Source of the DNA: Rhizobium ecuadorense
GTDB taxonomy: Bacteria > Pseudomonadota > Alphaproteobacteria > Rhizobiales > Rhizobiaceae
Length of the DNA: 64,000 bases
Direction: 5' to 3'
Assembly: GCF_001187535.1 (NCBI RefSeq)
Contig: NZ_LFIO01000381.1
Span: 1-64,000, forward strand
The translations under genes and the position numbers were made by a program. Shown piece by piece: positions 1 to 8,577 of the stretch (positions are counted from its first letter, which is position 1; every line of letters begins with the position of its first letter). The notes under the pieces were generated by a model. It searched no databases. It saw only the letters and a list, made by a program, of their open reading frames with translations, and had not been told where the DNA came from.

Positions 1-105
1 CGCATCCCCGTCGCACAGCCCCATTATACAGCAACGGCAACGTACAAGGATGAGGGCGGCCACCGGTTACCGGCCACAGATCAACCAACCACCAAGGAGC
101 AGAAC

Positions 106-804
106 ATGACCGACACTCAAGATCCCTATATCGCGCTTGCCGGCGTCAGGAAGGCGTTCCGGATCGGGGCGGAGACGATACCGATCTTCTCGGGGCTCGA
201 CCTTTCCATTCCGCGCGGCGATTTCGTTGCGGTCATGGGGCCGTCGGGTTCGGGGAAATCGACGCTGTTGAATATGCTGGGCGGCATCGACAGCGCTGAC
301 GCCGGTGAGATCCGCATCGGGCGCAGCCATCTCGAGCAGATGGGCGAAGGGGCGAGGGCGGCCTGGCGGGCGCACAGCATGGGCATCGTCTTCCAGTTCT
401 ACAATCTGCTGCCGATGCTGAATGCGGCGGAGAATATCGAGCTGCCGCTGCTCTTGAAGCCGCTGACGCGCAAGGAGCGGCGGGCGCGCGTCGATACGGT
501 CATGGATCTGGTCGGGCTTGCCGGGCGGCAGCGGCAGTTTCCGTCGAGCATGTCGGGCGGGCAGCAGCAGCGCGTCGGCATTGCCCGTGCCATCGTCGCC
601 GATCCCGATCTCATTCTCTGCGACGAGCCGACCGGCGATCTCGACCGGAAATCGGCCAATGATATCCTCGAGATGCTGGATTTGCTCAATCGCGAGCTTC
701 GGAAGACCATCATCATGGTCACGCATGATCCCGAGGCCGCCGCTTTTTCCCGGCGCACGCTGCATCTCAACAAGGGCGAATTCGTCGAGGGGGACGGCCG
801 ATGA
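106..804 (+). CDS. ABC transporter ATP-binding protein (LolD/MacB type)
   Basis: This 232-aa ATPase should power a transporter built from the two FtsX-like permeases encoded directly downstream. Walker A GPSGSGKST is at residues 45-53, the Q-loop Gln near 97, the ABC signature SGGQQQR at 150-156, Walker B LILCDEPTGD at 169-178 and the switch His at 207. Size and motifs fit the LolD/MacB/FtsE class, which moves lipoproteins, peptides or drugs by mechanotransmission. AAGGAG lies just before the ATG. The stop overlaps the next start (ATGA at 801-804), so the genes are translationally coupled. Substrate cannot be read from the sequence. A periplasmic adaptor, if there is one, would lie upstream of the window. 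Confidence 0.93.
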   Translation: MTDTQDPYIALAGVRKAFRIGAETIPIFSGLDLSIPRGDFVAVMGPSGSGKSTLLNMLGGIDSADAGEIRIGRSHLEQMGEGARAAWRAHSMGIVFQFYNLLPMLNAAENIELPLLLKPLTRKERRARVDTVMDLVGLAGRQRQFPSSMSGGQQQRVGIARAIVADPDLILCDEPTGDLDRKSANDILEMLDLLNRELRKTIIMVTHDPEAAAFSRRTLHLNKGEFVEGDGR

Positions 805-1940
805 GTTTTTTCCAGCTGATGCGGCGCAATGCCTGGCGCAAGCGGCTGCGGGCGATCCTGCTGATGTTTTCGGTCGGTATCGCCTTCCTGATCTACGGAC
901 TGACGGGGAGTTTCGTCAGCGGCAGCCAGGGGGCGGCCGGCGCCAGCGCCAACCTGCTCGGCGTGTTCAACAAATCGGGCCGGGGGCTGCCGCTGCCGAT
1001 CGCTTATCTCAACCGGATTGCGGCGCAGCGCGATGTCGCGGCCGTCGCCTATACCGCGCGCATGCGGGGTTTCGTCGAGGTCGAGAAGAATGTCGTGGCC
1101 GTCAGCGCGGTTGATCCAAAGGCGATTGCCGCCGCCAACGGCGCCGAACTCGGGCTGACGCCAGAGCTGATCGCGGCGCTGGAAGTGGGTCGCGACCGGG
1201 TGCTCGTCGGCAGGGCATTGGCCGAGGCGCAGGGCTGGTCGGTTGGCCAGCGCATCGGCCTCACCAGCCAGCTCATGAAGGCCGATGGCAGCCGGAACTG
1301 GAGCTTCAGCATCGCAGGCATCTTCGAGGGGGCCGATACCAGCACCGATACCTATTTCATGCTCGCCCGCTACGACATGGTCAATTCAGCCCGCGCGCGG
1401 GACAGGGATACGGTCGACGCCTTCGTGGTGCGCCCGCGCGAGGGTGTCGCCTCGGGCGTGCTGGCGGCGCGCATCGACGCGCTCTTTGCCAATTCGGCAG
1501 CCGAGACCAGGACGCAATCGGAAAAGCAGTTCCTCGAAGCGTTTCTGCGTCAGTTCGCCGATGTCGGGCTGATCGTCAGCCTCGTCGTCGGCGCCGCTTT
1601 CGTGACCATCCTGATGATCTCGGTCAACACCATGCTGTTTGCCATCCGGGAGCGCCGTTTCGAAATCGGCGTGATGAAGGTGCTCGGCTTTTCCCGCGGG
1701 CGGATCGTGGCGCTCATTCTCGGCGAGACGCTGTTCATCTTCGCCGTCGGCGGGGTGGGCGGGCTCATTCTGGCGAAGCTCGCGACGCTGTCGATCGGGC
1801 CGGAATTCGGCCTCGTCTTCAGCGGTGGGGTGCTGCTGAAATCCACCGCGATGATTGCCGGGCTCGGCCTGCTGACCGGGTTGCTGCCTGCGGTGAACGC
1901 CATGCGTCTGCCGATCGTCAACGCCTTCAAAACGAGATAA
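801..1940 (+). CDS. ABC transporter permease, FtsX/MacB family
   Basis: This 379-aa inner-membrane permease has one N-terminal membrane segment (about residues 17-36), a roughly 220-aa extracytoplasmic MacB_PCD-like domain, and a C-terminal FtsX domain with three membrane helices (about 250-275, 300-325, 345-365). The segment IRERRFEIGVMKVLGFSRGRI before the second helix of the FtsX domain is the typical coupling region. It overlaps the ATPase gene by 4 bp and ends 4 bp before the second permease, which strongly indicates one transcript and a heterodimeric membrane part. Confidence 0.9.
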   Translation: MSFFQLMRRNAWRKRLRAILLMFSVGIAFLIYGLTGSFVSGSQGAAGASANLLGVFNKSGRGLPLPIAYLNRIAAQRDVAAVAYTARMRGFVEVEKNVVAVSAVDPKAIAAANGAELGLTPELIAALEVGRDRVLVGRALAEAQGWSVGQRIGLTSQLMKADGSRNWSFSIAGIFEGADTSTDTYFMLARYDMVNSARARDRDTVDAFVVRPREGVASGVLAARIDALFANSAAETRTQSEKQFLEAFLRQFADVGLIVSLVVGAAFVTILMISVNTMLFAIRERRFEIGVMKVLGFSRGRIVALILGETLFIFAVGGVGGLILAKLATLSIGPEFGLVFSGGVLLKSTAMIAGLGLLTGLLPAVNAMRLPIVNAFKTR

Positions 1941-1944
1941 GCCA

Positions 1945-3153
1945 ATGTCATCAGCGCTCAAGCAGACCTTTCTCATGATCAGAGTCAATCTCGGCAGCCT
2001 GCCGCGGCGGCTCACGATTTCGCTGTCGATGGTGCTGTCGGTCGCCCTCGTGGTGGCGGTGCTGGCAGGCTTTCTGGCGATGGCGCGCGGCTTCGAGGCC
2101 GCTCTTGCCGGCGCCGGCTCGCCCGATATCGTCGTCATCCTCGGCGGCGGCACCAATCAGGAAACCGGTTCGGACGTGCCGGCAGATGCGATCCGCAGTC
2201 TGACCGCCAGCAGCGGCGACACCGGCATCGTGCGCGACGGCGCCGGCGGGCTGGCGCTGTCGCGCGAGACCATCGTGCCGATCGACGTAAAGGGGAGCGA
2301 CGGCGCCGAGCAGACGCTGTCGCTGCGGGGCATGGATCTCACCGGGCCCCATCTGCGCGGCCGCGCCCGGCTTTCTCAGGGGCGGCTGTTTGCGCCGGGT
2401 GCGCGTGAGATCGTCGTCGGCGCCCGCGTCGCAGACGCTTTCCCCGGCTTTGCCGTCGGCCAGAGGGTGCGGTTCGGCGCGGTCGATTGGACCGTCGCCG
2501 GCCATTTCACCTCAGGCGGCAGCGCCTTCGAATCCGAGATCTGGGCGGATCTGGACGCGGTGCAATCGATCTTCGGCCCCCAGGGGCAGGTGCAGAGCCT
2601 GCGCGTGCGGCTCGATGGGGGTGATCCCGTGCGTGCATTGGCGGCGCTGCGCCAGTGTCTGTCCGATATATCGGGCACGCCGCTCACCGCCATCCCGGAG
2701 GCCGATCTCTATGCCGCGCAGGCCGAGCGCACCGAGAGCCTGATCCGCCTGTTCGGCTGGCCGATCGCGCTGCTGATGGCGGTGGGTGCGACGGCCGGCG
2801 CCCTGAACACGATGATGAGCTCGGTCTCCGACCGCGCCATCGAGATCGCCACACTGCGCCTCCTCGGCTTTGCCCGCCTGCCGGCCTTCGCCGCCACCTG
2901 GGTGGAGGCGGTGCTGCTCTCGGCTCTCGGAGCGGCAATCGGCGTCATCGCCTCGCGGCTCGCCTTTGACGGCTGGCAGGCGAGCACGATGGGCGCCAAC
3001 AACACCAAGATGGCGTTTCAGCTTGTGGTGACGCCGGATGTGCTTTTGACGGCGGGTTTGCTCGGGCTGGCCGTCGGGGTGATCGGCGGCGCGCTGCCGG
3101 CGCTGGCGGCCGCGCGGCTGCCGCTGAGGGCGGCGTTGCAGGCGAGGGGGTAG
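1945..3153 (+). CDS. ABC transporter permease, FtsX/MacB family (second subunit)
   Basis: This 402-aa protein has the same architecture as its upstream neighbour: an N-terminal helix (about 25-48), a periplasmic domain, and three C-terminal helices in an FtsX domain (about 270-395) containing the coupling motif SDRAIEIATLRLLGFARLPAF. Two non-identical permeases with one ATPase form a complete exporter core. It is the last gene of the three-gene operon; a dispersed repeat follows from about 3190. Confidence 0.9.
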   Translation: MSSALKQTFLMIRVNLGSLPRRLTISLSMVLSVALVVAVLAGFLAMARGFEAALAGAGSPDIVVILGGGTNQETGSDVPADAIRSLTASSGDTGIVRDGAGGLALSRETIVPIDVKGSDGAEQTLSLRGMDLTGPHLRGRARLSQGRLFAPGAREIVVGARVADAFPGFAVGQRVRFGAVDWTVAGHFTSGGSAFESEIWADLDAVQSIFGPQGQVQSLRVRLDGGDPVRALAALRQCLSDISGTPLTAIPEADLYAAQAERTESLIRLFGWPIALLMAVGATAGALNTMMSSVSDRAIEIATLRLLGFARLPAFAATWVEAVLLSALGAAIGVIASRLAFDGWQASTMGANNTKMAFQLVVTPDVLLTAGLLGLAVGVIGGALPALAAARLPLRAALQARG

Positions 3154-3189
3154 CAACGCAATTCCGGCTACGTTGAAGACTGTGCCGTG

Positions 3190-3365
3190 TAGCCCCCTTC
3201 TGTCTGCCCGGCATCAGCCTGGGCGAGCCATGGGTCTCGCCCGTGCTTCGGACCCCCGCTGGGGAGAACTTCGCGTCCACAATCGATGCTCTGAAGAAGG
3301 GCGAGACGTCACCGCGATGCCTCTCCCCAGCGGGGAGAAGATGCCGGCAGGCAGATGAGGGGCAC
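3190..3365. repeat. Dispersed palindromic Rhizobium-type repeat (element A), intergenic copy
   Basis: This non-coding block between the ABC operon and the convergent GAF gene contains CGCTGGGGAGAA (3257-3268) and, further on, an opposite-orientation palindrome TCCCCAGCGGGGA. A 23-base stretch at 3246-3268 is identical to 61768-61790 inside uvrB, and flanking sequence (a GTGT-GCCCC start and a GTCTCG-CCGT middle) also aligns. It therefore belongs to the same dispersed family as the segment captured by uvrB. It may also act as a bidirectional transcription end. Confidence 0.7.
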
Positions 3366-3473
3366 ACGGTAAAACTTCTATTGCCTGTCCCTATCCTTAC
3401 ACGTTGCGAATTCATGCAATTTCCAGTGCCTTAGCGAGCGAAACGCGCCAAGCAGCGAAACCTGGCCACCCCT

Positions 3474-4820
3474 TTACTCCTCCACCACCTCAATCTCCGG
3501 CCGCCCGGCAAGCGTCAGCCGCAGGCGGCCGCGGTCGGCGCGTTCGAGTGTGATCGGGCCGGCCTTCTCCTCCAGCCGCCGGCGCAGGAGGATCAGCCGG
3601 GTTTCCAGATTGTCCTTGAAGTCGGGCAGTTGCAGGCGACGGTCGCGGCGGATCTCGCGGTTCAGAAAATCCCGCTTGCCGGTGCGCGCGTAGTCTTCGA
3701 GGAAGTGCAGGAGTAGCCGCCCCGGCACACCACGGATCAGATAGTCGTCGTCGACGAACAGGGAGCCGTCGCGTGGATAGAAACGAACGGCGATGCGCCG
3801 GCTGGCGGGCGCGCTGGCGGCCTCGTCGGCCGGGGCCTCGGCCTTTTCCCGGCCATTCGTCTCCGCCCGCTCGCGTTCCTCGGACAGGAAGGAGAGCGCG
3901 GTGGCGAGATGGGATGCGATTATGATCAGCGCCTCCTCGTCGTGATGGCGGAAGGTGAAGCGCTCGGTCGATTCCGAAAACAGCAGGCCGACGAGCCTTC
4001 CCCGCGCGACAAGCGGCAGCGCGATCTGGCTGAGCGGCTTTTCGAGCGCCGGAAGCGGGATCGGCGTCGCATCCTCGACGCCCGCCATGGCCTGCACGGC
4101 CTTGATGTAGCGCAGGCCGCGGCTGAGATCGGTGATCCGCACGTTGCGTCGCCGCTCGGCCGCAAGTCCGATAATGCCGCGCCCGGCCGGAACCTCGGCG
4201 CCGAAGCCGAACTGGTCGTAGCCCCGGCTGCCGATTGTCGTCAGCCCGCCACGTTCGCCGTCCGGCACCAGCACCATGGAATTGTGGTAGCCGAAGAGCT
4301 CGCCCAGGCCCTCGAGCGTGGCGTCGAGCAGCGTTTCGGGATCGCTGCAATTCGACATGCGTGCCGTCAGCCGCGCCACCTTGCCCATCAGGTCGGGCAG
4401 AAAGAGCGGCTGAGGCTCGACCAGCGGATTGGCCGCCGGCACGGCCCGGCAGTCCTCAACCCGGTAGATGTCGACGGCGCGCAGCTTCATGATCCCGCTC
4501 ATCCGGCTTTCCAGGATCTCCAGGTGGATCGCCATCCGCTCGAATGTCTCGCCCTCCGTCTCGGAGCGCTCGAACGCCAGGTCGAGCACGTGCTGCTGGC
4601 CGCTATAGCCGTCGACCACCATCACGGTCGCGAGTCCGTTGCGCGCCACATTGGCGGCCGTCTTGGAGAAGAACTGGTCGGAGAGCGCCACATGCCTCTC
4701 ATCGACGTAGTGCACGTGCGAGAGATAGGAAATATTGGGCATTCCGTCGGCATCGGCGGTGGCGATGATGGAGGGAATGATGCCCTCGAAGCTGTCCCGC
4801 AGCCCCTCCAGCGGAATCAT
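3474..4820 (-). CDS. Split-barrel / GAF / winged-helix-like regulatory protein
   Basis: This 448-aa cytoplasmic protein has three parts. Residues 10-120 resemble a pyridoxamine-phosphate-oxidase-like FMN-binding split barrel (IIATADADGMPNISYLS, then a VMVVDG strand). Residues 160-315 form a GAF domain. Residues 343-448 are a basic C-terminal region reminiscent of a winged helix. I infer a redox- or flavin-responsive regulator; no catalytic motif is visible. The ATG at 4820 was chosen because it overlaps the upstream gene's stop (ATGA, 4817-4820); the frame is open further upstream but that sequence belongs to the neighbour. The pair is divergent from a hemerythrin gene across a repeat-rich promoter. 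The DNA-binding assignment of the C-terminus is tentative. Confidence 0.8.
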   Translation of the reverse strand: MIPLEGLRDSFEGIIPSIIATADADGMPNISYLSHVHYVDERHVALSDQFFSKTAANVARNGLATVMVVDGYSGQQHVLDLAFERSETEGETFERMAIHLEILESRMSGIMKLRAVDIYRVEDCRAVPAANPLVEPQPLFLPDLMGKVARLTARMSNCSDPETLLDATLEGLGELFGYHNSMVLVPDGERGGLTTIGSRGYDQFGFGAEVPAGRGIIGLAAERRRNVRITDLSRGLRYIKAVQAMAGVEDATPIPLPALEKPLSQIALPLVARGRLVGLLFSESTERFTFRHHDEEALIIIASHLATALSFLSEERERAETNGREKAEAPADEAASAPASRRIAVRFYPRDGSLFVDDDYLIRGVPGRLLLHFLEDYARTGKRDFLNREIRRDRRLQLPDFKDNLETRLILLRRRLEEKAGPITLERADRGRLRLTLAGRPEIEVVEE

Positions 4821-5305
4821 GCGGCGGCTTCCGGCATCAGCCTGCGTCCGGCGCCGGGCCCCGGCGTCTGCTCGAAGATTTCCTGCGGCTCGATCGTCAG
4901 GCAGACGAGGTCCTGGTCCGACAGCGTGCTGGAGAGCTGCATGCGGGTGACCCCGAGCGCCATCATCAGCGCCAGCTGTTCTGTGACATAGGCCTCGCCC
5001 CATGCCCGGCCTGCGGCATCGGCCGGCCCTGCCGTGAGGATCCGGCCCTTGACCTGGCAGGCCTTATAGTCGGCGGGCCGCACATAAGTCATGGCAATCG
5101 GCCGGCCGATCTGCGCCTCGCTGACGGCTTCCGGCCATTGGCAGCGGGAGGCGAGAAAGTGCAGCTGCCCGCTCTGCCGGTCGACGCGCACGCCGGAGCC
5201 GCGGCCAATCATTGGCCGGCCGGCCTCGTCGCGTGTCGCGAACAGGATCATGACGGGACTTTCGATGAATTCTGCGAGTTCCGGCCCCAGCATGCTTTTC
5301 CCCAC
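4817..5305 (-). CDS. Pyridoxamine 5'-phosphate oxidase-like flavin-binding protein
   Basis: This 162-aa protein has a single FMN-binding split-barrel fold: an N-terminal helix and strand PVMILFATRDEAGRPMIGRG, a HFLASRCQWPEAV segment, and a C-terminal IEPQEIFEQTPGPGAGR tail. The family includes flavin reductases, heme- or F420-binding proteins and sensors, so the activity is unknown. It is co-transcribed with, and overlaps by 4 bp, the downstream GAF protein, which carries a second split barrel at its own N-terminus. The two may form a heteromeric redox sensor. Confidence 0.78.
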   Translation of the reverse strand: MGKSMLGPELAEFIESPVMILFATRDEAGRPMIGRGSGVRVDRQSGQLHFLASRCQWPEAVSEAQIGRPIAMTYVRPADYKACQVKGRILTAGPADAAGRAWGEAYVTEQLALMMALGVTRMQLSSTLSDQDLVCLTIEPQEIFEQTPGPGAGRRLMPEAAA

Positions 5306-5328
5306 CCCAAGTCAGGCGATGATAGTTA

Positions 5329-5375
5329 CTTAGGATATTCTTAGCAATCGTTCCAAGTGCTTAGGATGGTTTTAG
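5329..5375. promoter_or_regulatory. Tandem TTAG operator-like repeat in a divergent promoter
   Basis: Two copies of a 16-bp element, CTTAGGATATTCTTAG (5329-5344) and CTTAGGATGGTTTTAG (5360-5375), start 31 bp apart, about three helical turns. Each contains two TTAG cores, giving TTAG at 5330, 5341, 5361 and 5372 with spacings of 11, 20 and 11. The array sits between the split-barrel/GAF operon (minus) and the hemerythrin gene (plus). I infer binding sites for a regulator, most simply the C-terminal domain of the GAF protein. Confidence 0.6.
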
Positions 5376-5461
5376 GAAGCGCTTCGCAAGGGCCTCGGTT
5401 ATCTCACCGTCATCGACCCGGCGCACAAAAAGAGGCGCCTGATAACGAGAGGAAAACCATC

Positions 5462-6169
5462 ATGAGCCATGAATTCTCGCTTACCAGCATTCCCGATCTC
5501 AACGGCCGCTACGACATTTACGGCGCGATCCACAAGGGGCTGCGCAAGGCCGGCTGCGACCTGCTCGGACGCCTCGGCACGGCCGATTTCCAGAATGTCG
5601 AGGAGACGGTCCTCCTGATCGGCGACCTGCGCCATTACCTGATGCTGGCCGCCTCCCATGTCACGCACGAGGACGACAACATCCACACGGCGCTTGCCGA
5701 CAAGGGCGTTTCGACCGTCACGCTCGACGAGCAGCACGACGACCACCGCACCGCGTTCCGCGAGCTGGAAGAGCTTGTGGTCGCCTGGGAAAAAGCCTGG
5801 CCGCTCAACAAGGCAGCCTGCGGCCGCAAGCTTTATCTCGCCTTTGCCGCCTATATCGCCGACGACTTCGCGCATATGCACGAGGAGGAGGCGGTGACCG
5901 GCCCGCTGCTGTGGCGCAACTTCGACGATCAGGAAATATTCGGCATTGAGATGCGCATCATCGGCTCCCTGCCGCCGGAGAAAAGCATGGCCTTCATGCG
6001 CATCATGATCCCGGCCATCAATCCGGCGGAGCGGGCGGCACTGCTCGGCGCCATGAAGAAGGATGCGCCGCCGGAAATTTTTCAGGCGGTCATCGACTTC
6101 GCCGTCCGTCCGGGGCTTTCCGCCGGCGACTTCGCCAAGCTTGCCGACGCGCTGAAGCTGGCCGCCTGA
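5462..6169 (+). CDS. Hemerythrin-like domain protein
   Basis: This 235-aa cytoplasmic helical protein has His/Glu residues placed as in bacterial hemerythrins: H24, the HVTHE motif at 66-70, HDDH at 92-95 and HMHEEE at 138-143. These could ligate a non-heme di-iron centre that binds O2 or NO or handles oxidants. A C-terminal extension (about 155-235) lies beyond the four-helix core. The ATG at 5462 has GAGAGGAAA upstream; the frame is open further upstream, but that sequence is the operator region. It is divergent from the split-barrel/GAF pair and followed by a Cys-rich mini-protein gene. A role in oxygen, NO or redox response is inference from context. Confidence 0.85.
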   Translation: MSHEFSLTSIPDLNGRYDIYGAIHKGLRKAGCDLLGRLGTADFQNVEETVLLIGDLRHYLMLAASHVTHEDDNIHTALADKGVSTVTLDEQHDDHRTAFRELEELVVAWEKAWPLNKAACGRKLYLAFAAYIADDFAHMHEEEAVTGPLLWRNFDDQEIFGIEMRIIGSLPPEKSMAFMRIMIPAINPAERAALLGAMKKDAPPEIFQAVIDFAVRPGLSAGDFAKLADALKLAA

Positions 6170-6179
6170 GAAGAAGTTG

Positions 6180-6205
6180 CGGGCGGAGGACCGAGGTTCC
6201 GCCCG
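6180..6205 (+). promoter_or_regulatory. RNA hairpin between hemerythrin and Cys-rich genes
   Basis: CGGGCGGA (6180-6187) pairs perfectly with TCCGCCCG (6198-6205) around a 10-nt loop, 11 bases after the hemerythrin stop. No T-run follows, so this is more likely a processing, stabilising or attenuating hairpin than a full terminator. It would let the upstream gene be expressed more strongly than the next one. Confidence 0.5.
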
Positions 6206-6237
6206 TGGCATCGCCTGTTAATTTGCGGAGAAGAACC

Positions 6238-6444
6238 ATGTGCAAACCAAACGGCGAGGCCGGCACTCCGGCCAAGTGTCCGTGCCGCGGCGACTGTGGC
6301 GGCTGCCCCCATTTTGCTTTCGACGATGGCGCGCGAGAGGATCGCCGCACAGCGCCTGGTCCACACATCCGGGCCGGGCGCCAGTCCGCCGATCTGCTGG
6401 CGAAATTCGCCGAAGCGCTCGGCGCGGCGGGCCTTTCTAAATGA
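6238..6444 (+). CDS. Small Cys-rich protein
   Basis: A 68-aa protein with GCGGAGAAG before the ATG. Five Cys fall in the first 23 residues (C2, C14, C16, C20, C23, pattern CPCRGDCGGC) followed by H25, a compact metal- or cluster-binding-like knuckle. The rest is basic and then helical (SADLLAKFAEALGAAGL). No family recognised. It follows the hemerythrin by 68 bp and is likely co-transcribed, so a metal or redox function is plausible but unproven. Confidence 0.65.
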   Translation: MCKPNGEAGTPAKCPCRGDCGGCPHFAFDDGAREDRRTAPGPHIRAGRQSADLLAKFAEALGAAGLSK

Positions 6445-6747
6445 AGCAAGCCCCGGGGCGAATCATCTGCGGCGCGTTCGAAGGGGAGGGAAGGTGCGAT
6501 GGCGTACAACCGCGATTTATTCGCCTCCGGGTCGACGGTTTATGGAGCTGGGTTGCAGCTTTCTCGCGATGATCGGAGCTCGCGCCATTGCCTGTGGGAT
6601 AAGAGCCGCGAACTTCGCCGCTGCCCCATTGACAACATCTTCTCGCCTTTTTGCCATGGACGTTTGCCCGCGCCGCGTTTCCGATCAGCCGATTCCGGCC
6701 GGTCGGGCGGCGACTTAGCGATCCGATGAACAGGGCAACATGGCGAT
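6445..6747. other. Intergenic, no gene recognised
   Basis: Several short overlapping frames are open here, but none has a convincing ribosome site, codon pattern or recognisable motif. The stretch presumably carries the promoter and leader of the first beta-helix gene. Close to the end, ATGGCGATATGA (6740-6751) encodes Met-Ala-Ile-stop and overlaps the gene start; the same leader is conserved before the paralogue. Confidence 0.5.
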
Positions 6748-8238
6748 ATGACAATCTACTATGTGAACTCAGCGACTGGCTCCGACCGCAACGGCGGAAC
6801 GGGCCAGAACTCGGCTTTTGCGACTTTGTCCAAAGTGGAATCCTTGACGTTGAAACCGGGCGACAGCGTGCTGCTCGCCAAGGGCAGCGTCTTCAACGAG
6901 CAATTCGATATCAAATATTCCGGCACGGAGAGTGCGCCGATCAAGATCGGCAGTTACGGGACGGGGGCCGCACCCGTCATCCACAGCGGCGGCGACGGCA
7001 TTCACAGTCTTTATGCCTCGAACATCGTCATCGAGAACCTGAAGATATCGAACACCGGCGGTGCGGCCATCTATGGCGGCGATGTCACCAACTGGACGGT
7101 CCGCAATGTCGAGATTGCCAAGAGCGGAATGTCGGAAAACGCAGGTGCCGTCACCTTCAGGAGCAGCAAGAACGTCACGGTCGAAGACAGCAAGATCTCC
7201 GATGTCAAAGGCGACGGCTTCTGGATCGAAAAGGTCAGCGGCGTCAAACTTCTCAACAATACCGTCACCAGCGCCAATGGCTCGACGGCCGATGCGATGC
7301 AGCTCAACGACAGCAGCAATATTCTGATCAAGGGCAATCATCTCGACCAGACTCATGCCGTCAGTCCGAAGGGGGGGATCGCGCTGGTGCGGGCCACCGA
7401 TGCCGTGGTCGCGGACAATGTCCTGACCGGCGGCGGCTTCGGCATCAGCGCGCCTGGAGGTAAGAACGTCGCCATCCACGGCAACGACATATCGGGATAT
7501 CACGGTTACAGCTGGTCCTTCGCCGTCGGCCTCGGCGATCAGGGCAGTGCGCGCGATTACGACATATCGGGCAACCATATTCACGATGGCGCCTGGGGCG
7601 TGGCGGTCAGTGGCGCCACCGGCTCCAGCTATAGTCTCACTGGCATCAAGGTCCACGACAATGTCTTCGACGACCTCACGCAGGCGGCGCTGAAGGTCGA
7701 CAGGCCGGCATCCGGCTCCTTCTACAACAATACCATCGAGACCGGCGTCAAGGCCACCAGCATATCGCCTGCCATCGTCGACGCGCACACCTTTTCCGTC
7801 AGTAACAACCAGACGGTCGCAAATGTCGAGACGGCGCTTGCAAGCACCGAGACCAAGGCTGCCGCGACGACGGAGGCGGCTGTCGACCCGGCGGTCGTCG
7901 CCGTCCATGACAATCTGAAGATCTTCACCGATACGGGCGAGGCCCATCGCGGCAATCTCCTGGAAAACGACAGCTCGGACAACGACACCTTGGCGCTTCG
8001 CCGCTTCGGCGACGAAGCCGTCGGCAAACACGGACTGACGCTGACCGGGGATTATGGTTCCATCCACGTGGACCGCGAAGGCAACTACGCCTACACGCTC
8101 GATGAAACGAAGCTCCCCGACGACCATAGCGGACATGTGAGCGAGTCCTTCAGCTACCGCATAGACGATGGAACCTCCCATCACAGCGACGCGGATACGC
8201 TGACCGTCTTCATCCACATGGATGGCTTGCTGAGCTGA
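6748..8238 (+). CDS. Right-handed beta-helix protein with C-terminal VCBS-like domain (copy 1)
   Basis: This 496-aa protein begins MTIYYVNSATG without a signal peptide. Residues 1-340 consist of short repeating units of the pectate-lyase-like parallel beta-helix (NIVIENLKISNTGGAAIYGG, NVTVEDSKISDVKGDGFWIE, NILIKGNHLDQT). Residues about 375-496 form a VCBS/cadherin-like beta domain with GNLLENDSS, GLTLTGDYGSIHVDREGNYAYTLD and a terminal DTLTVFIHMDG strand. Beta-helix proteins of this kind often bind or cleave polysaccharide. Absence of a signal peptide plus a VCBS-like C-terminus suggests type I export. It is paired with a tandem paralogue of the same length; no catalytic residues could be assigned. 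Confidence 0.85.
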   Translation: MTIYYVNSATGSDRNGGTGQNSAFATLSKVESLTLKPGDSVLLAKGSVFNEQFDIKYSGTESAPIKIGSYGTGAAPVIHSGGDGIHSLYASNIVIENLKISNTGGAAIYGGDVTNWTVRNVEIAKSGMSENAGAVTFRSSKNVTVEDSKISDVKGDGFWIEKVSGVKLLNNTVTSANGSTADAMQLNDSSNILIKGNHLDQTHAVSPKGGIALVRATDAVVADNVLTGGGFGISAPGGKNVAIHGNDISGYHGYSWSFAVGLGDQGSARDYDISGNHIHDGAWGVAVSGATGSSYSLTGIKVHDNVFDDLTQAALKVDRPASGSFYNNTIETGVKATSISPAIVDAHTFSVSNNQTVANVETALASTETKAAATTEAAVDPAVVAVHDNLKIFTDTGEAHRGNLLENDSSDNDTLALRRFGDEAVGKHGLTLTGDYGSIHVDREGNYAYTLDETKLPDDHSGHVSESFSYRIDDGTSHHSDADTLTVFIHMDGLLS

Positions 8239-8577
8239 GGTTAGGGGACGGTCTCCCTCCGCCCTCATCCTGAAGCGCGCCCCGTGAGGAGCGTTGAAGG
8301 GCGAGGGCGGGCGGCCATCCCCTGACGTTAATTGCAAAACGGTCCGTTACCGTTTCATTCACCTTTCGGTCGCTATTTTATAGACTATTTTCTCTTAAGT
8401 TGTATTGTTGAGGATGCAGCCACCGCCAGGCTTCTCGGGAGCATCGCAGGCCACAGCCTGTCTACCGCCGTAATGACAATAGAAGATTGTCTTATGGCCT
8501 TTCGCCCCGGCCGCATCCGATCCACTGATCGCAGCTGATCCCCACACGGCTGCGCGACAATGCGAGCATATGGCGAT
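8239..8577. other. Intergenic with dispersed palindrome and AT-rich promoter region
   Basis: About 8261-8311 holds a GC-rich dispersed palindrome (GCCCTCATCCTGA ... GGAGCGTTGAAGGGCGAGGGC) of the Rhizobium intergenic mosaic type, possibly ending transcription of the upstream gene. From about 8340 to 8410 the sequence turns AT-rich (CTATTTTATAGACTATTTTC), as expected for the promoter of the second beta-helix gene. No gene is supported. Confidence 0.5.
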
